The position numbers were made by a program, and so were the translations under genes. Below the pieces are notes generated by a model. That model was given only the letters and a program-made list of their open reading frames with translations. It ran no database searches and was not told the DNA's origin. From positions 6,238,518-6,302,517 of the forward strand of contig NZ_CP045928.1 in assembly GCF_009664855.1 (NCBI RefSeq): a DNA stretch of 64,000 bases. The letters are read 5' to 3'. Origin of the DNA: Flavobacterium sp. SLB02. Its GTDB lineage: Bacteria; Bacteroidota; Bacteroidia; Flavobacteriales; Flavobacteriaceae. Shown here one piece after another: positions 1-8,788 of this stretch. Position 1 is the first letter of the stretch, and each line of letters starts with the position of its first letter.

Positions 1-1
1 A

Positions 2-691
2 AAATTCCCACCAGCAGCACGTTCAGGACAATATCCGGTTGTAGTAAAAGAACTTTCTAAATCATACGGAGATCATGTGGTTTTTAAAGATGCTAATATT
101 GTGATCGAAAGAGGCGAGAAAGTGGCCTTTGTAGGTAAAAATGGTGAAGGAAAATCAACTATGATCAAAGCGATCATGAAAGAAATTGGTATCGATGAAG
201 GAAGTGTAGAAATTGGACACAATTCTCAAATTGGATATTTTGCACAAAACCAGGCTTCTTTATTAGACGAAAATGCTACGATTTTTGAAACCATCGATAA
301 TATTGCCGTTGGAGACGTTCGTACACAAATAAAAAATATTCTTGGAGCTTTTATGTTTCAGGGAGATGATATTACCAAGAAGGTAAAAGTACTTTCAGGA
401 GGAGAAAAAACACGTTTAGCAATGATCAAATTATTGTTGGAACCTGTTAACTTACTGATTCTGGATGAGCCTTCGAATCACTTAGATATGAAGACTAAGG
501 ATATCATTAAAGATGCTTTACGTGACTTCGACGGAACTTTAATCCTGGTTTCGCACGACCGTGATTTCCTTGACGGATTAGCTACTAAAGTTTTTGAGTT
601 TGGAAACAAACGTGTCAAAGAACATTTTGAAGATGTCGCTGGTTTCCTTGCTCATAAAAAAATGGATTCTATGCGAGAGATTGAGAAGTAA
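2..691 (+). CDS. ABC-F family ATP-binding protein, C-terminal half (5' end outside window)
   Basis: Partial gene. The reading frame is open from base 2, so the first ATG in the window (base 77) is internal and the true start lies upstream. The visible part is the second nucleotide-binding domain of a soluble twin-ABC (ABC-F) protein: Walker A GKNGEGKST, signature LSGGEKTRLAM, Walker B LLILDEPSNHLD and the switch histidine in LVSHDRDFL. No membrane segment is present and no permease follows. The FPPAARSGQ stretch before it matches the inter-domain linker end of ABC-F proteins. Members of the family (EttA, Uup, YbiT) act on ribosomes as translation factors or confer antibiotic resistance; which subfamily this is cannot be decided without the N-terminal half. 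A strong terminator follows. Confidence 0.9.
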   Translation, partial: KFPPAARSGQYPVVVKELSKSYGDHVVFKDANIVIERGEKVAFVGKNGEGKSTMIKAIMKEIGIDEGSVEIGHNSQIGYFAQNQASLLDENATIFETIDNIAVGDVRTQIKNILGAFMFQGDDITKKVKVLSGGEKTRLAMIKLLLEPVNLLILDEPSNHLDMKTKDIIKDALRDFDGTLILVSHDRDFLDGLATKVFEFGNKRVKEHFEDVAGFLAHKKMDSMREIEK

Positions 692-718
692 TCTAGTTAA
701 AAATATAATAATATCAAG

Positions 719-748
719 GGCGTTAGTTAATTCTAACGCCTTTTTTTT
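719..748 (+). terminator. Rho-independent terminator of the ABC-F gene
   Basis: A perfect 8-bp stem (GGCGTTAG / CTAACGCC) with a 6-nt loop is followed by eight T residues, starting 28 bases after the stop codon. Confidence 0.9.
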
Positions 749-900
749 ATTAAAAAATATAGAAAAATAATTATTAAACAAATGTTAAAAACATGATATA
801 AATCAGAACTGCAATTATAAGGATTAGATAATTTTAGTAGAGTAAAATAGGGCTGTAAGTAGCTTGGTTTTTATAAAATAAAATAATCTAAACTTTTATT

Positions 901-2055
901 ATGAACGTTTTAAATAAATTTTTCTCCAAAAAGATTGTACTTCTACTCTTTTTATTTCCCTTTTTATCAAGTGGGCAAACAACAGATTCTAATGCCCAAA
1001 CTGAAGTAAAGTATCCGCAATTTAAAGTGCAGGGACTTTTTCAGGGACGCTACTTAAGTGGCTTTTCGCATGGTATAGATGCCACAACAGGACTTCAACA
1101 TACAAATGGTGATGCGGTCGAAGATACTTTTGATATTAAAAGAATGCGTCTGGGGCTTACCACCAAATTAGGTGAAGGTTTTGATATCGTTATTCTGGCC
1201 AATTTTGCTGATTTTAAATCAGATCCCAAAGGAAAGGTTTTAGAGAATGCTTTTGCAAGATACACTTTTAGTAAAAATATCGGTGTTATGGCAGGTCAGT
1301 TTAGACCCGCTTTTGGAATCGAGGAATTAAATCCTGCTGACATTCTTAGATCATTTGATTACTCCAATCAATATACTGAATTTGGAAACAATGGATGGGC
1401 GAGTTTTCAAATTGGAGCTTCTGTTTTTGGAAGTTTTAATCTAGGTAAACTACCCGTTAGTTATGCTTTTTCTGCTGTAAATGGTAATGGAAGAAACCAA
1501 GTGTCAGACAAAGACGATGGTAAACAATATTCTTCGCGTTTTGCTTTTGAACTAGATAAAAAACATAATATCAATTTTGGAATTAATGGTGGTATTGGTG
1601 AGGTTTTTAATCACAAAGTCTTTGCAGTTGCACTAGATCTTACAGCTGATTTCAAATTGTCAGATAAATTAATATTACAAACTCAGCTTGAAGCAAAACA
1701 AGGAATCAATCATTACCTGTATTATTCTTTAGCTGCAGATTCAAGAACAACAAATATTAATGATTATGAAATGCGTGGCGCTTATTTCCTGCCTAATTTG
1801 AGATATGAAATCAAATATCAAAAATTAACTGCCATAGAATTTTCGTGTCGTTATGAATATTTTGACAGAAGCTTCAAAATCAATTCAAACGCCAGACAAA
1901 CTTATACTCCAATGGCAGGTTTGGAATTTGGAAAAGGGTATACCGGACGCATCGAAATGGGAATGCAGTTCGATAACTACAAACACAATATAGCAAATTC
2001 TACAGCATACGATAACAACCTGTTTATTATACAATTTCAAGGCAGGTTTTTCTAA
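901..2055 (+). CDS. Outer-membrane porin, phosphate-selective porin O/P family (paralogue 1)
   Basis: 384 aa with an N-terminal signal peptide (residues 1-25, ending SSGQ). The body has alternating beta-strand character, the conserved KYPQFKVQGLFQGRYL first strand and an aromatic C-terminal end (QFQGRFF) typical of outer-membrane barrels. The family (Porin_O_P) forms passive channels for anions. It is a close paralogue of the porin at 8789-9940: shared blocks include DFKSDPKGKVLENA, GQFRPAFGIEEL and NGNGRNQ. It sits 37 bp upstream of a Dcu-type dicarboxylate transporter, so dicarboxylates are a more plausible cargo than phosphate (inference from context). The start at 901 puts the signal peptide first. 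The upstream gap is AT-rich with no clear ribosome-binding site, normal for this phylum. Confidence 0.85.
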   Translation: MNVLNKFFSKKIVLLLFLFPFLSSGQTTDSNAQTEVKYPQFKVQGLFQGRYLSGFSHGIDATTGLQHTNGDAVEDTFDIKRMRLGLTTKLGEGFDIVILANFADFKSDPKGKVLENAFARYTFSKNIGVMAGQFRPAFGIEELNPADILRSFDYSNQYTEFGNNGWASFQIGASVFGSFNLGKLPVSYAFSAVNGNGRNQVSDKDDGKQYSSRFAFELDKKHNINFGINGGIGEVFNHKVFAVALDLTADFKLSDKLILQTQLEAKQGINHYLYYSLAADSRTTNINDYEMRGAYFLPNLRYEIKYQKLTAIEFSCRYEYFDRSFKINSNARQTYTPMAGLEFGKGYTGRIEMGMQFDNYKHNIANSTAYDNNLFIIQFQGRFF

Positions 2056-2092
2056 ATATCACCCATTAACAAATATTTAAAATATAATTAAA

Positions 2093-3670
2093 ATGAAAAT
2101 AAGTGTAAAAATGCGTCTTTGTCTTTTTATGATAATTACGGGAGTTACTTTTGGTTTTGCAAATAAGGCAGAGAGCAAAACCAAAGAAAGTATAGTTGTA
2201 GAACAAAAAATAGCCGATGTTCCTATTCCGGATGTTTCGAAGGCAATTGATGCAAAAGAAACTACTGCTAGGCAAAAAGCACAAGGTGATTCGGTTAAGA
2301 AAGCAGAAACAAACACTGAAAAAGCAATACCGGCAAATGCCCCATTTTTGTTTTGGAGCCAATTGGTTTTACTTCTTGTAATTATTTATTTCGGAATAAA
2401 ATATGGAGGAATTGCCTTGGGTATGCTTGGTGGTTTAGGTGTTACCTTATTAGTGTTTTTATATGGAGTAGAACCGGGAAAACCTCCAATAGAAGTAATG
2501 CTAATTATTCTTGCGGTCGTTACCACATCATCATCATTAGAAGCGACAGGAGCACTGAATTTAATTGTAAGTTATGCTGAGAAATTGCTGCGTAAAAATC
2601 CAAATAAAATTGTGTTTTTAGCACCATTAACAAGTTTTACTCTTACTATGCTTGTAGGTACAGGACATGCGGTTTATCCTTTATTACCTGTTATTTATGA
2701 TGTTTCGATAAAGAATAAAATTCGCCCGGAACGCCCAATGGCAATGGCAGCAATTTGTAGTCAGTTAGGAATTACGGCAAGTCCAATTTCGGCAGCTGCA
2801 GCAGCATTGGTTGGAATTTTTGCAGCAGCCAATTTACATGTAAGTCTTATAGATATTCTAAAAATTACAATTCCGTCTTGTCTTGCCGGTTTGCTTCTTG
2901 CAGCACTTTGGAGCTTGAAAAGAGGAAAAGATTTAGAAAACGATCCTGATTTTCAGGAAAAAATAAAAGATGAAGAACAACGAAAATACATTTTTGGAGA
3001 TTTAGAGAAACAAACGAACAAGTTTGAAAAAAAATCTAAAACAGCTTTAGCACTTTTCCTGCTGGGAATTTTAGGAATTGTAATTATTGCTATTTTTCCC
3101 GAAGCGATACTTCCATTAGATAAAGAGGGAAATCCTTTAAAAATGAGTATCGTATTGCAATTTGTAATGCTTGCAGTTGGTGCGATAATACTTTTTGCAA
3201 CAAAAATATCAGCTAAAAGTATTTCTGATACCAAAGTATTTAATGCAGGGATGGTAGCTGCAATTATGATTTTTGGTATTGCCTGGATGAGTGATACGGT
3301 AATAGAAAACAATAAACCTTACATCTTGTCGCTTATTAGCGAAACTGTAACGGCACATCCGTGGACTTTTGCCCTGGCAATGTTTTGCGCCTCTGCATTC
3401 CTGAAAAGTCAGGCTGCAACATTGTTAGTTATTATGCCTCTGGGAATTTCTTTAGGGATTCCGACACCGGTATTGATTGCTTGTATACCAGCTTCATATG
3501 CGTATTTCTTCTTCTGTTTTTATCCTAGTGATTTGGCCGCAATAAATTTTGACAGATCCGGAACAACAAAAGCGGGTTCATGGATATTAAATCATAGTTT
3601 CATGATTCCGGGGATGATTGCAGTTTGGACCGCGGTTATTGTAGGGTTTGGATTGGTGAAATTATTATGA
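2093..3670 (+). CDS. C4-dicarboxylate transporter, Dcu family, with N-terminal periplasmic-type extension
   Basis: 525 aa. From about residue 84 onward the protein is a typical Dcu (DcuA/DcuB) antiporter of about 440 aa with some 10-12 hydrophobic segments and conserved blocks TTSSSLEATGAL, GTGHAVYPLLPVIYD and ICSQLGITASPISAAAAAL. Known members exchange fumarate, malate or aspartate for succinate. The first 83 residues are extra: a signal-like hydrophobic stretch (about 8-24) and then a Lys/Glu/Thr-rich hydrophilic stretch (25-82) before the first core helix. The initiator at 2093 is the first ATG after the porin stop, and the hydrophobic stretch after it is in frame, so the extension looks real. 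It forms an operon with the preceding porin (37-bp gap) and is closed by a terminator. Confidence 0.88.
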   Translation: MKISVKMRLCLFMIITGVTFGFANKAESKTKESIVVEQKIADVPIPDVSKAIDAKETTARQKAQGDSVKKAETNTEKAIPANAPFLFWSQLVLLLVIIYFGIKYGGIALGMLGGLGVTLLVFLYGVEPGKPPIEVMLIILAVVTTSSSLEATGALNLIVSYAEKLLRKNPNKIVFLAPLTSFTLTMLVGTGHAVYPLLPVIYDVSIKNKIRPERPMAMAAICSQLGITASPISAAAAALVGIFAAANLHVSLIDILKITIPSCLAGLLLAALWSLKRGKDLENDPDFQEKIKDEEQRKYIFGDLEKQTNKFEKKSKTALALFLLGILGIVIIAIFPEAILPLDKEGNPLKMSIVLQFVMLAVGAIILFATKISAKSISDTKVFNAGMVAAIMIFGIAWMSDTVIENNKPYILSLISETVTAHPWTFALAMFCASAFLKSQAATLLVIMPLGISLGIPTPVLIACIPASYAYFFFCFYPSDLAAINFDRSGTTKAGSWILNHSFMIPGMIAVWTAVIVGFGLVKLL

Positions 3671-3710
3671 GTTAATTTATTATTATTTACAGTTTTGTTA
3701 ATTTAAAAAA

Positions 3711-3737
3711 AGCACAAGAGGGATCTTGTGCTTTTTT
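3711..3737. terminator. Bidirectional terminator between convergent genes
   Basis: Perfect 8-bp stem AGCACAAG / CTTGTGCT with a 6-nt loop, A-run on the left and T-run on the right. It lies between the Dcu gene (+) and the ABC-2 permease gene (-), so it can serve both. Confidence 0.85.
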
Positions 3738-3758
3738 ATTGTTTTTAAATGAGATGTT

Positions 3759-4916
3759 TTAAACTTCTTTCAAAACGCTTTTCTTTTTTAAGTATAACGC
3801 AATATAAGCTGCAATAAAACAAACTATGCCTATGATAACCATGTTCCAAATAGGTTTTGTGGTTTGAGAAAAAGTTCCCTTTTCTATGATCAATATTCGA
3901 AAAGCTTTTAGGAAATGCGTTAACGGAATCACATTCGCAATTGCCTGAACAGCCTGTGGCATTTGACTTAAAGGCCAGGTAAATCCGCTTAAGATGAAAC
4001 TTGGAGTTGCAATAACCATTAAAATCTCAGTAGCTTTTAATTGGCTTGGAACTAAAATACTCACCAGAATACCAATAAAAGAAACCGAAAGCACAAATAT
4101 GCCGGCAATAAAAGTAAGCGGCAATAAATTTTCGTAAAAAGGTAATCGGAACCATAAAGTAAAAAGCCAGTAAATGAACCAAATACCAAAGCTCATAATC
4201 ATGTAGGGAATCATTTTTACAGCTAATAGATTTAAAATTGATGGGCACCTTTTTACTAAATCTTCAAAAGTTCCATTTTCGAATTCTGATGCAAATGAAA
4301 GCGCTAATCCTAATAAAAGTACTTGTTGTAAAACAGTCGCCAAAACACCCGGCCAAAGAAAATACATATAATTGGTGCTCCGGTTGTATTTTTTTATGAA
4401 AGTAGTTTTAAAAGGTTCGTATTGCGATGCCAGTAAATTTTCAGGAACGCCTTGTTTTCTTAAGGTTTCAATTTGAACTCCGGCTTTCAATGTTCCAAGA
4501 CAAACCTGTATGGCTGTTGAAGCATAATTGGCGGTTAGAACATTTGAGGTGTTTACTATAGTGGTAATCTCCGGATACTTTTTGGTAAGTGTCATTTTTT
4601 CAAAATCCTTCGGAATAATAACAACACAAGTCGCTTCTTTTTGAATGGCAATTTGCGAAAGATTGTTTTGATCATACAAGATTGAAGCAATCGAAAGCAC
4701 CTCATTATCCTCAAACATCTGAATGGCTTTTGAGCTTAATTCAGAGTGATCCTGATCAACAATGATGATAGGTAAATCGGTCACTTTGCCTTTTCCGTAT
4801 ACATAACCCAATAAAACGCCATAGAGAATTGGTGCTCCAATAAAAAGCAATCTCAGGACTTTATTGCTCCAGAATAATCTGAATTCCCGTTTAAGCAATG
4901 AAAAGAAATTTTGCAT
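3759..4916 (-). CDS. ABC-2 type transporter permease
   Basis: 385 aa inner-membrane permease of the ABC-2 (YhhJ/YbhR-like) type: one N-terminal membrane helix (about 22-42), a large periplasmic domain (about 45-175), then five C-terminal helices including the PSFILSGFTWPL and IPLTHFLKAFR blocks typical of the family. It is the third gene of a TolC-HlyD-permease operon with a 4-bp gap after the HlyD gene. Such systems export drugs or small molecules across both membranes. The usual cytoplasmic ATPase is not encoded in this operon, so it must be supplied from elsewhere. Substrate unknown. Confidence 0.85.
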   Translation of the reverse strand: MQNFFSLLKREFRLFWSNKVLRLLFIGAPILYGVLLGYVYGKGKVTDLPIIIVDQDHSELSSKAIQMFEDNEVLSIASILYDQNNLSQIAIQKEATCVVIIPKDFEKMTLTKKYPEITTIVNTSNVLTANYASTAIQVCLGTLKAGVQIETLRKQGVPENLLASQYEPFKTTFIKKYNRSTNYMYFLWPGVLATVLQQVLLLGLALSFASEFENGTFEDLVKRCPSILNLLAVKMIPYMIMSFGIWFIYWLFTLWFRLPFYENLLPLTFIAGIFVLSVSFIGILVSILVPSQLKATEILMVIATPSFILSGFTWPLSQMPQAVQAIANVIPLTHFLKAFRILIIEKGTFSQTTKPIWNMVIIGIVCFIAAYIALYLKKKSVLKEV

Positions 4917-4920
4917 AGTT

Positions 4921-5874
4921 CTAAAGAGATAAAGTAACAGTGGTTTTGGTAATAAGATCTTTTGTTCCGTCTACGTTAGAAGGTGTTATTTTTATTTCGA
5001 ATAAACTTTCCTGCATTTCATAATCCGGATATGCGGTTGCAATATTCCCGTAAGCTCCAAGTTGTTTTATGGTAGAAATCGTTCCTTTTATATCTTCTTT
5101 TTTATATGGAACATGAACCGTTATTTGCTGACCTTTTTTAAATTGTCCCAATTGATTTTCTGGTATGGTAAATCTAAAATAAGTACTATTGGCAATATAT
5201 CCGTTGAATAAAGTATAACCAGGTAAAGCCAGTTCGCCAAGATTTAGAGTAATAGTTTCGATACTCATATTTTGTGGTGCAATTATATAACGTTCCTTAT
5301 CAGCAGTTTCTACCTCCTGCAATGCGCCAAGAGCTCTGTCTTGCTGACCAAGAGCCATTGTTTGTTGTTCGATACGGGCACCTTTTTTGGCGTCGTCCAA
5401 TTCGGCAACCACGGCATTATATTGTGCCTGAGCGCCTTGATATTTGGCAAAAGTTTCATCATAAGTTTGTTGTGATATCAAAGAATCTTTTAGCATGTTG
5501 GTCAGTCGCTTAATTGATTTTTGAGCAAATTCATATTGTTCTTTTAACCCCATTTTTTTGGCTTCAAGCTGTTTGATTTGATTTTCGGTCGCTCCTTTTA
5601 CAGCCATTTTATATTGTGCTTTGGCCGATATTACAGCGCCTTCGGCCTGACTTTTTTTAGCATCTACTTCCGGAATATCAAGGATCGCAAGCGTATCTCC
5701 TTTCTGGACAATATCTCCTTCTTTGACAAAGATTTTTAAAATTTTGCCCGGAATTTTACTCACAACGGCAATTTGTTCTTTTTCTATTTTTCCCTGAATT
5801 ACATTTTCTTTTTTAGCTTTTTGACAGCTTATAAAAATGAAAATTAAACTGATTATGATGATTACTTTTTTCAT
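4921..5874 (-). CDS. HlyD/YbhG-type membrane fusion protein (lipoprotein)
   Basis: 317 aa. Lipoprotein signal peptide with lipobox (Cys17 in FIFISCQ). A biotinyl-lipoyl-like half is at about 35-70 (SKIPGKILKIFVKEGDIV), then a long Gln/Lys/Ala-rich coiled-coil hairpin (about 70-190), then the second lipoyl half and beta-barrel domain. This is the periplasmic adaptor of a tripartite exporter, linking the ABC-2 permease downstream to the TolC-like channel upstream. 12 bp separate it from the TolC gene. Confidence 0.88.
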   Translation of the reverse strand: MKKVIIIISLIFIFISCQKAKKENVIQGKIEKEQIAVVSKIPGKILKIFVKEGDIVQKGDTLAILDIPEVDAKKSQAEGAVISAKAQYKMAVKGATENQIKQLEAKKMGLKEQYEFAQKSIKRLTNMLKDSLISQQTYDETFAKYQGAQAQYNAVVAELDDAKKGARIEQQTMALGQQDRALGALQEVETADKERYIIAPQNMSIETITLNLGELALPGYTLFNGYIANSTYFRFTIPENQLGQFKKGQQITVHVPYKKEDIKGTISTIKQLGAYGNIATAYPDYEMQESLFEIKITPSNVDGTKDLITKTTVTLSL

Positions 5875-5886
5875 AAAATAGAACTT

Positions 5887-7269
5887 TTATTTAGATAATT
5901 TTTTTGATAGATCGCCGGTAGCAATGATGGTTTCAATGGCTGATAATCGCTGTTCGATTAAAGTAGTGGTTTTATTTACCGATGCCTTATAAGAATCATT
6001 TTCGGCTTCCAAACGTTCAGATATGTTGATCAAACCTTCTTTATATTGTTTTATGGCCAGATTCAAATTGTTGCCTGCTACTTTTTCCTGTTGTTGCGTA
6101 ATGTTGATTTTTTGAGTCAGAACGCTATAATCAACAAAGTTTTTTTCGAGAAGTAATTCTAACTTTTCTTTGGTATCGTCGATCTGGTTCTGAACTTGTT
6201 CTATGTTTATCTTGGCTTCGTGTACTTTGTGTTTTCTTTCAAAACCTGAAAAAACTTCCCATTTCATGGCCGCGCCCACAACCCAGTTGTTGCTAATCGT
6301 TGCTTCGTTTAATCCTAAATATAAAGCTTCGTTTATTCCTGTAATGATTGGTGTTGTCGCATTTGCATTAAATAAACTCGAATACGAAACACCTCCAAAC
6401 GCGCCTAAAGTAGGTAAGTAAGTGCCTTTTTCCTTTTTTAATAAATATTCGTAAGCGGTTTTAAACGACTCCAGAGCTTTTATCTCCTGCTTGTTTTGCG
6501 TGCTTAATTTTTCATCTGTAATTAAATACGGAACCAAATTGTATTGAACTTGCTCAATTTCAGTAATAGAATATCCTGTCAGATATTGAATCTTTTTATA
6601 AACCAATCTTCGTTTTCCGTCCAGTTCAATTTTTTTTGAAGCCAGTTCTAATGATGCCAATTTAATTTTATCTCTGTCATACGGAACAGCAAGTCCTTGT
6701 TCTATGGCTTTTGTAACACGTTTGGTTTCTGTTTCCAGTCGGTTTTCGCTATCTTTTATAAGTTGGTCTATTTGTTTTAATAGCTCAAGTTGGTCAAATG
6801 TATTAATGACGTCTTTTATGATTTGATCTTTTTCAGATTCTTTTAAAAATTCAGTTCCTTTGGTTTTTTCTTGAATTGCCTTGGCTCCGTTCGGGATTTG
6901 CATTCCGCTAAAGAGAACTGTTTTGGCCATTACACTTCCGTTAAAAATATTTCCGTAATTTTTAAAAGCCGTTTTCCCATCAAATAATGGATAATTTACA
7001 ATAGGTATGGTAGCCGTAGGAAGATCGACGGTTAGTTTATTATCAAAATAAGTATATAGCGCGCTGGCTTCAACAGTAGGGATATACTTGTTCCAAACAC
7101 CTTTTTCCTGAAGATTTAATTTCTCTATATCCAGGTCTTTATTTTTTAATGAAACACTCTTTTCTATTGCTTTATTTATAGCATCTTCAAGAGTTCTCGA
7201 AACTTCAATCTGACCGTAGCTGTAAGTTAGTGAAAGAAAGAAAATGAAAATAGGTAAATGTTTTCTCAT
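5887..7269 (-). CDS. TolC family outer-membrane efflux protein
   Basis: 460 aa with a signal peptide (1-19, ending TYSYGQ). Two long alpha-helical outer-membrane-efflux repeats cover about 25-230 and 250-455, with helix content and a late LAIKQYKEGLINISERLEAE block typical of TolC. It is the first gene of a three-gene export operon (TolC, HlyD, ABC-2 permease). The 267-bp divergent gap to the next gene holds the promoters for both directions; I could not assign a clear -33/-7 pair in it. Confidence 0.9.
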   Translation of the reverse strand: MRKHLPIFIFFLSLTYSYGQIEVSRTLEDAINKAIEKSVSLKNKDLDIEKLNLQEKGVWNKYIPTVEASALYTYFDNKLTVDLPTATIPIVNYPLFDGKTAFKNYGNIFNGSVMAKTVLFSGMQIPNGAKAIQEKTKGTEFLKESEKDQIIKDVINTFDQLELLKQIDQLIKDSENRLETETKRVTKAIEQGLAVPYDRDKIKLASLELASKKIELDGKRRLVYKKIQYLTGYSITEIEQVQYNLVPYLITDEKLSTQNKQEIKALESFKTAYEYLLKKEKGTYLPTLGAFGGVSYSSLFNANATTPIITGINEALYLGLNEATISNNWVVGAAMKWEVFSGFERKHKVHEAKINIEQVQNQIDDTKEKLELLLEKNFVDYSVLTQKINITQQQEKVAGNNLNLAIKQYKEGLINISERLEAENDSYKASVNKTTTLIEQRLSAIETIIATGDLSKKLSK

Positions 7270-7536
7270 CGTAATTTTGTTTCTTAAAGTTGTAATAAAT
7301 CTTAAAGAGTATTTTGTAAGATATTATAAAAGAAAGATATCTTAAGAGGTTGAGGGGTATTTACAAAGTTAAGAATATTAATCTTACATTAGAAGCTTTG
7401 TTGCAAGTAAAATGGTTTAGAAAAAATACGTTTAGACTGTTTTTTGTCTCAATTATAGAAAGTTATGTAATGATGTTAAATTCTTACGTTTTTTTTATAC
7501 CTTAGTCATCATAATTCTATTTAACTAATTATTAAC

Positions 7537-8727
7537 ATGAAAAAGCGCTTCTTATTTTTTGCTATTGTAATGACTGGTTTATTTAGTCTGCCTGTATTTT
7601 CTCAAACAGATAATGAGCCTGTTGCTTTAGGTTTACCAGGGGACAATCTTAATTTGTATGCAGTATTGGATATTTTTCAAAAATCTAAAACTTTAGAAGA
7701 TTTCGAAAAAGCATTAAACGATCCGGATAATAAGGTTAATAATTTAGATTTAAATAATGATGGAGAAATCGATTATATCGAGGTCGAGAGTCATAAGGAA
7801 GGCAATACACATGTAATTGTGCTTCAGGTTGCTGTTAATAATAACGAAACACAAGATGTCGCTGTTATCGAAGTTGATAAAGATAAAAAGAATAATGTGC
7901 ACGTTCAGGCCATTGGCGATGAAGATTTATATGGTAAAAATTATATTGTAGAACCTTCAGATAGTGTTTCAGGGACACCAAATCCCGGTTATAAAAGTGA
8001 TGGTAGTGTAATTGTAAATAATAACACAACCAATAATTATAATACAACAACCACTAACCCGAGTTATGTAAGTCCTAGTGTGAGCGCATGGCCAGTTGTA
8101 TTATTTTTATTTTCGCCTGTATATGTTGCTTATAGATCTCCATGGCATTGGGGATATTATCCTGCTTACTGGCATCCGTGGCGTCCGGTTTATTACCATG
8201 ATTATTGGGGTTATCACGGACATTATTACGGAAGTCCTTATTATCGCAGAACGGTTGTAATAAGAAATCCAAGATATTACAATAACTATGTGTCAAGAAG
8301 AAATACATCGGTAATCGTGAGAGATAACCGTACAAACGGTCGCTATAATACTACCTATAATGGCAGGGATTATAAAAGACCGGCGCCGGTAACTTCTACC
8401 AGACCAACCCGACCAGGAAATACAACGAGACCAGCAACACGTCCGACTAACCCTTCGACAAGGCCGGGAAATACAACCCGACCTGTAACGCGTCCTACTA
8501 ATCCATCGACAAGACCAGCAAATACAACAAGACCTGTAAAGCGTCCTGTAACTCCAACCAATCCTTCAACCCGACCTGCCGTACGGCCAACACAGCCTAC
8601 AACAAGGCCAACTACGCGACCGGTTACTCCAACTAATCCGTCTACACGCCAGGCTGTTAGACCAACACAACCCGTAGCAAGACCAGCAACGACCAGACCG
8701 GCGAATGGAGGTTCGAATAGAAGATAA
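7537..8727 (+). CDS. Secreted EF-hand protein with aromatic/His tract and Thr-Arg-Pro repeat tail
   Basis: 396 aa, not assigned to a named family. Signal peptide 1-22 (VFSQ). A complete EF-hand calcium loop is seen at D71-E82 (DLNNDGEIDYIE, with D, N, D, G, I and E at positions 1, 3, 5, 6, 8 and 12). A small beta-rich domain follows to about residue 145, then a hydrophobic patch (about 183-196), a Trp/Tyr/His-rich tract (about 197-240) and a low-complexity tail of TRPTNPSTRP-type repeats from about 287 to the end, strongly basic. No T9SS sorting domain is present. The tail could bind acidic polysaccharide or nucleic acid at the cell surface (inference only). It is read divergently from the TolC operon and precedes the second porin gene by 61 bp. 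Confidence 0.7.
   Translation: MKKRFLFFAIVMTGLFSLPVFSQTDNEPVALGLPGDNLNLYAVLDIFQKSKTLEDFEKALNDPDNKVNNLDLNNDGEIDYIEVESHKEGNTHVIVLQVAVNNNETQDVAVIEVDKDKKNNVHVQAIGDEDLYGKNYIVEPSDSVSGTPNPGYKSDGSVIVNNNTTNNYNTTTTNPSYVSPSVSAWPVVLFLFSPVYVAYRSPWHWGYYPAYWHPWRPVYYHDYWGYHGHYYGSPYYRRTVVIRNPRYYNNYVSRRNTSVIVRDNRTNGRYNTTYNGRDYKRPAPVTSTRPTRPGNTTRPATRPTNPSTRPGNTTRPVTRPTNPSTRPANTTRPVKRPVTPTNPSTRPAVRPTQPTTRPTTRPVTPTNPSTRQAVRPTQPVARPATTRPANGGSNRR
8394..8724 (+). repeat. Coding repeat: Thr/Arg/Pro-rich units
   Basis: Imperfect tandem units of the kind TRPGNTTRPATRPTNPS recur with TTRPV and VRPTQP variants to the end of the gene. It codes for protein and is not an array of DNA elements. Confidence 0.8.
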
Positions 8728-8788
8728 GAGTAAGAGCTCGAAATTTTACAATTGCCAATATTGGCTTAATTTTTTATTTGTAGTACTT

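Noticed and set aside
8394..8724. Possible CRISPR-like or minisatellite array
   Set aside because: The periodicity is at protein level (Thr/Arg/Pro codons) with variable DNA units and no spacers of fixed length.
8705..8788. Upstream extension of the second porin frame
   Set aside because: The first 22 bp overlap the preceding gene and the encoded residues would bury the signal peptide; the ATG at 8789 is better.
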